Source: Acidobacteriota bacterium
Lineage (GTDB): Bacteria; Acidobacteriota; Terriglobia; Terriglobales; Acidobacteriaceae
Length of the DNA stretch: 21,706 nt
Direction: 5' to 3'
Assembly (NCBI GenBank): GCA_021802085.1
Contig: JAKAAZ010000025.1
Location: 1-21,706 of the forward strand
Below the pieces are notes generated by a model. That model saw nothing but the letters and a program-made list of their open reading frames with translations, did not search any database and was not told the origin of the DNA. A program made the position numbers and the translations under genes. Positions 21,614 through 21,706 of this stretch are shown piece after piece. Numbering within the stretch: position 1 is the stretch's first letter; every line of letters begins with the position of its first letter.

Positions 21614-21706
21614 GAGTCTGTCGGGCATAAGGGTTTGAGATTTTGTAACCAACATAGAATCAACAACATACCAAACATGGTAGATTTTGTAGGTTGTTGA
21701 TTTTAA
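21614..21706. mobile_element. Possible insertion-sequence end (AT-rich, abrupt composition change)
   Basis: Directly after CTAG (21610-21613, which contains the VWA stop codon) the sequence changes from GC-rich to AT-rich. It begins GAGTCTGTCGGGCATAAGGG, which looks like the terminal inverted repeat of an IS. No transposase frame fits in the remaining 93 bases, and the other end lies outside the window. A plain intergenic region is the alternative. Confidence 0.3.
21638..21702. repeat. Nested inverted and direct repeats in the AT-rich right end
   Basis: AATCAACAAC (21658-21667) is exactly mirrored by GTTGTTGATT (21693-21702). Inside lies TACCA-AACA-TGGTA (21669-21682), a 5-bp stem with a 4-base loop. 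In addition, AGATTTTGTA occurs twice in the same direction at 21638-21647 and 21682-21691. The hairpins could serve as a terminator for the ATPase/VWA operon or as a transposon-end structure. Confidence 0.6.

Noticed and set aside
1..21706. tRNA, rRNA, CRISPR array or replication origin
   Set aside because: I checked the gaps between genes by eye and found no cloverleaf, no regularly spaced repeats and no cluster of DnaA boxes.

Overview
This is a GC-rich, gene-dense chromosomal window from a bacterium that looks like a member of the Acidobacteriota (Koribacter/Acidobacterium/Terriglobales type). The grounds are protein similarity recalled from the family (DnaG, Mfd, PanB, the DUF885 and DUF2911 proteins, and the MoxR/VWA pair), single housekeeping genes scattered in short operons, and several secreted proteins of unknown function. 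No database search was possible, so the taxonomic call is an inference. I see no rRNA, tRNA or CRISPR array.

Layout. 1-1354 (-): a secreted Ser/Pro-linker protein of unknown function, cut by the window edge. 1520-3292 (-): DNA primase dnaG. 3420-4310 (+): an orphan Opp/Dpp-type ABC ATPase, divergent from dnaG. 4578-5462 (-): a second secreted protein of unknown function. 5463-5784: a divergent intergenic region unusually rich in inverted repeats. 5785-7647 (+): panB-panC, two steps of pantothenate synthesis. 7594-9628 (-): galU, bcp and a 3-methyladenine DNA glycosylase, read in that order; the glycosylase overlaps the end of panC tail to tail. 9794-11572 (-): secreted DUF885 protein. 11710-12255 (+): secreted DUF2911 protein, divergent from DUF885 and ending exactly where mfd ends. 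12256-15849 (-): mfd. 15971-16846 (-): Mrp/ApbC-type Fe-S carrier ATPase. 16910-17449 (-): acyl-CoA thioesterase. 17660-18624 (+): a small TPR protein and a Lon-N-domain protein. 18782-21613 (+): a MoxR/Mg-chelatase-like AAA+ ATPase followed by a VWA-domain protein. 21614-21706: an abruptly AT-rich stretch with nested inverted repeats and a direct repeat, possibly the end of an insertion sequence.

How the genes fit together. Most of the content is housekeeping: replication priming (DnaG), transcription-coupled and base-excision repair (Mfd, AAG), cofactor synthesis (PanB/PanC, Mrp), sugar-nucleotide supply (GalU) and peroxide defence (Bcp). The least understood part is the ATPase/VWA cassette at the right end. 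It has the logic of a AAA+ motor with a metal-dependent adhesion partner, but with a non-canonical P-loop, a Walker B lacking its Asp, and a small Cys cluster. The other notable non-coding signal is the run of inverted repeats at 5463-5754, which suggests structured leaders or operators for both the secreted protein and panB.
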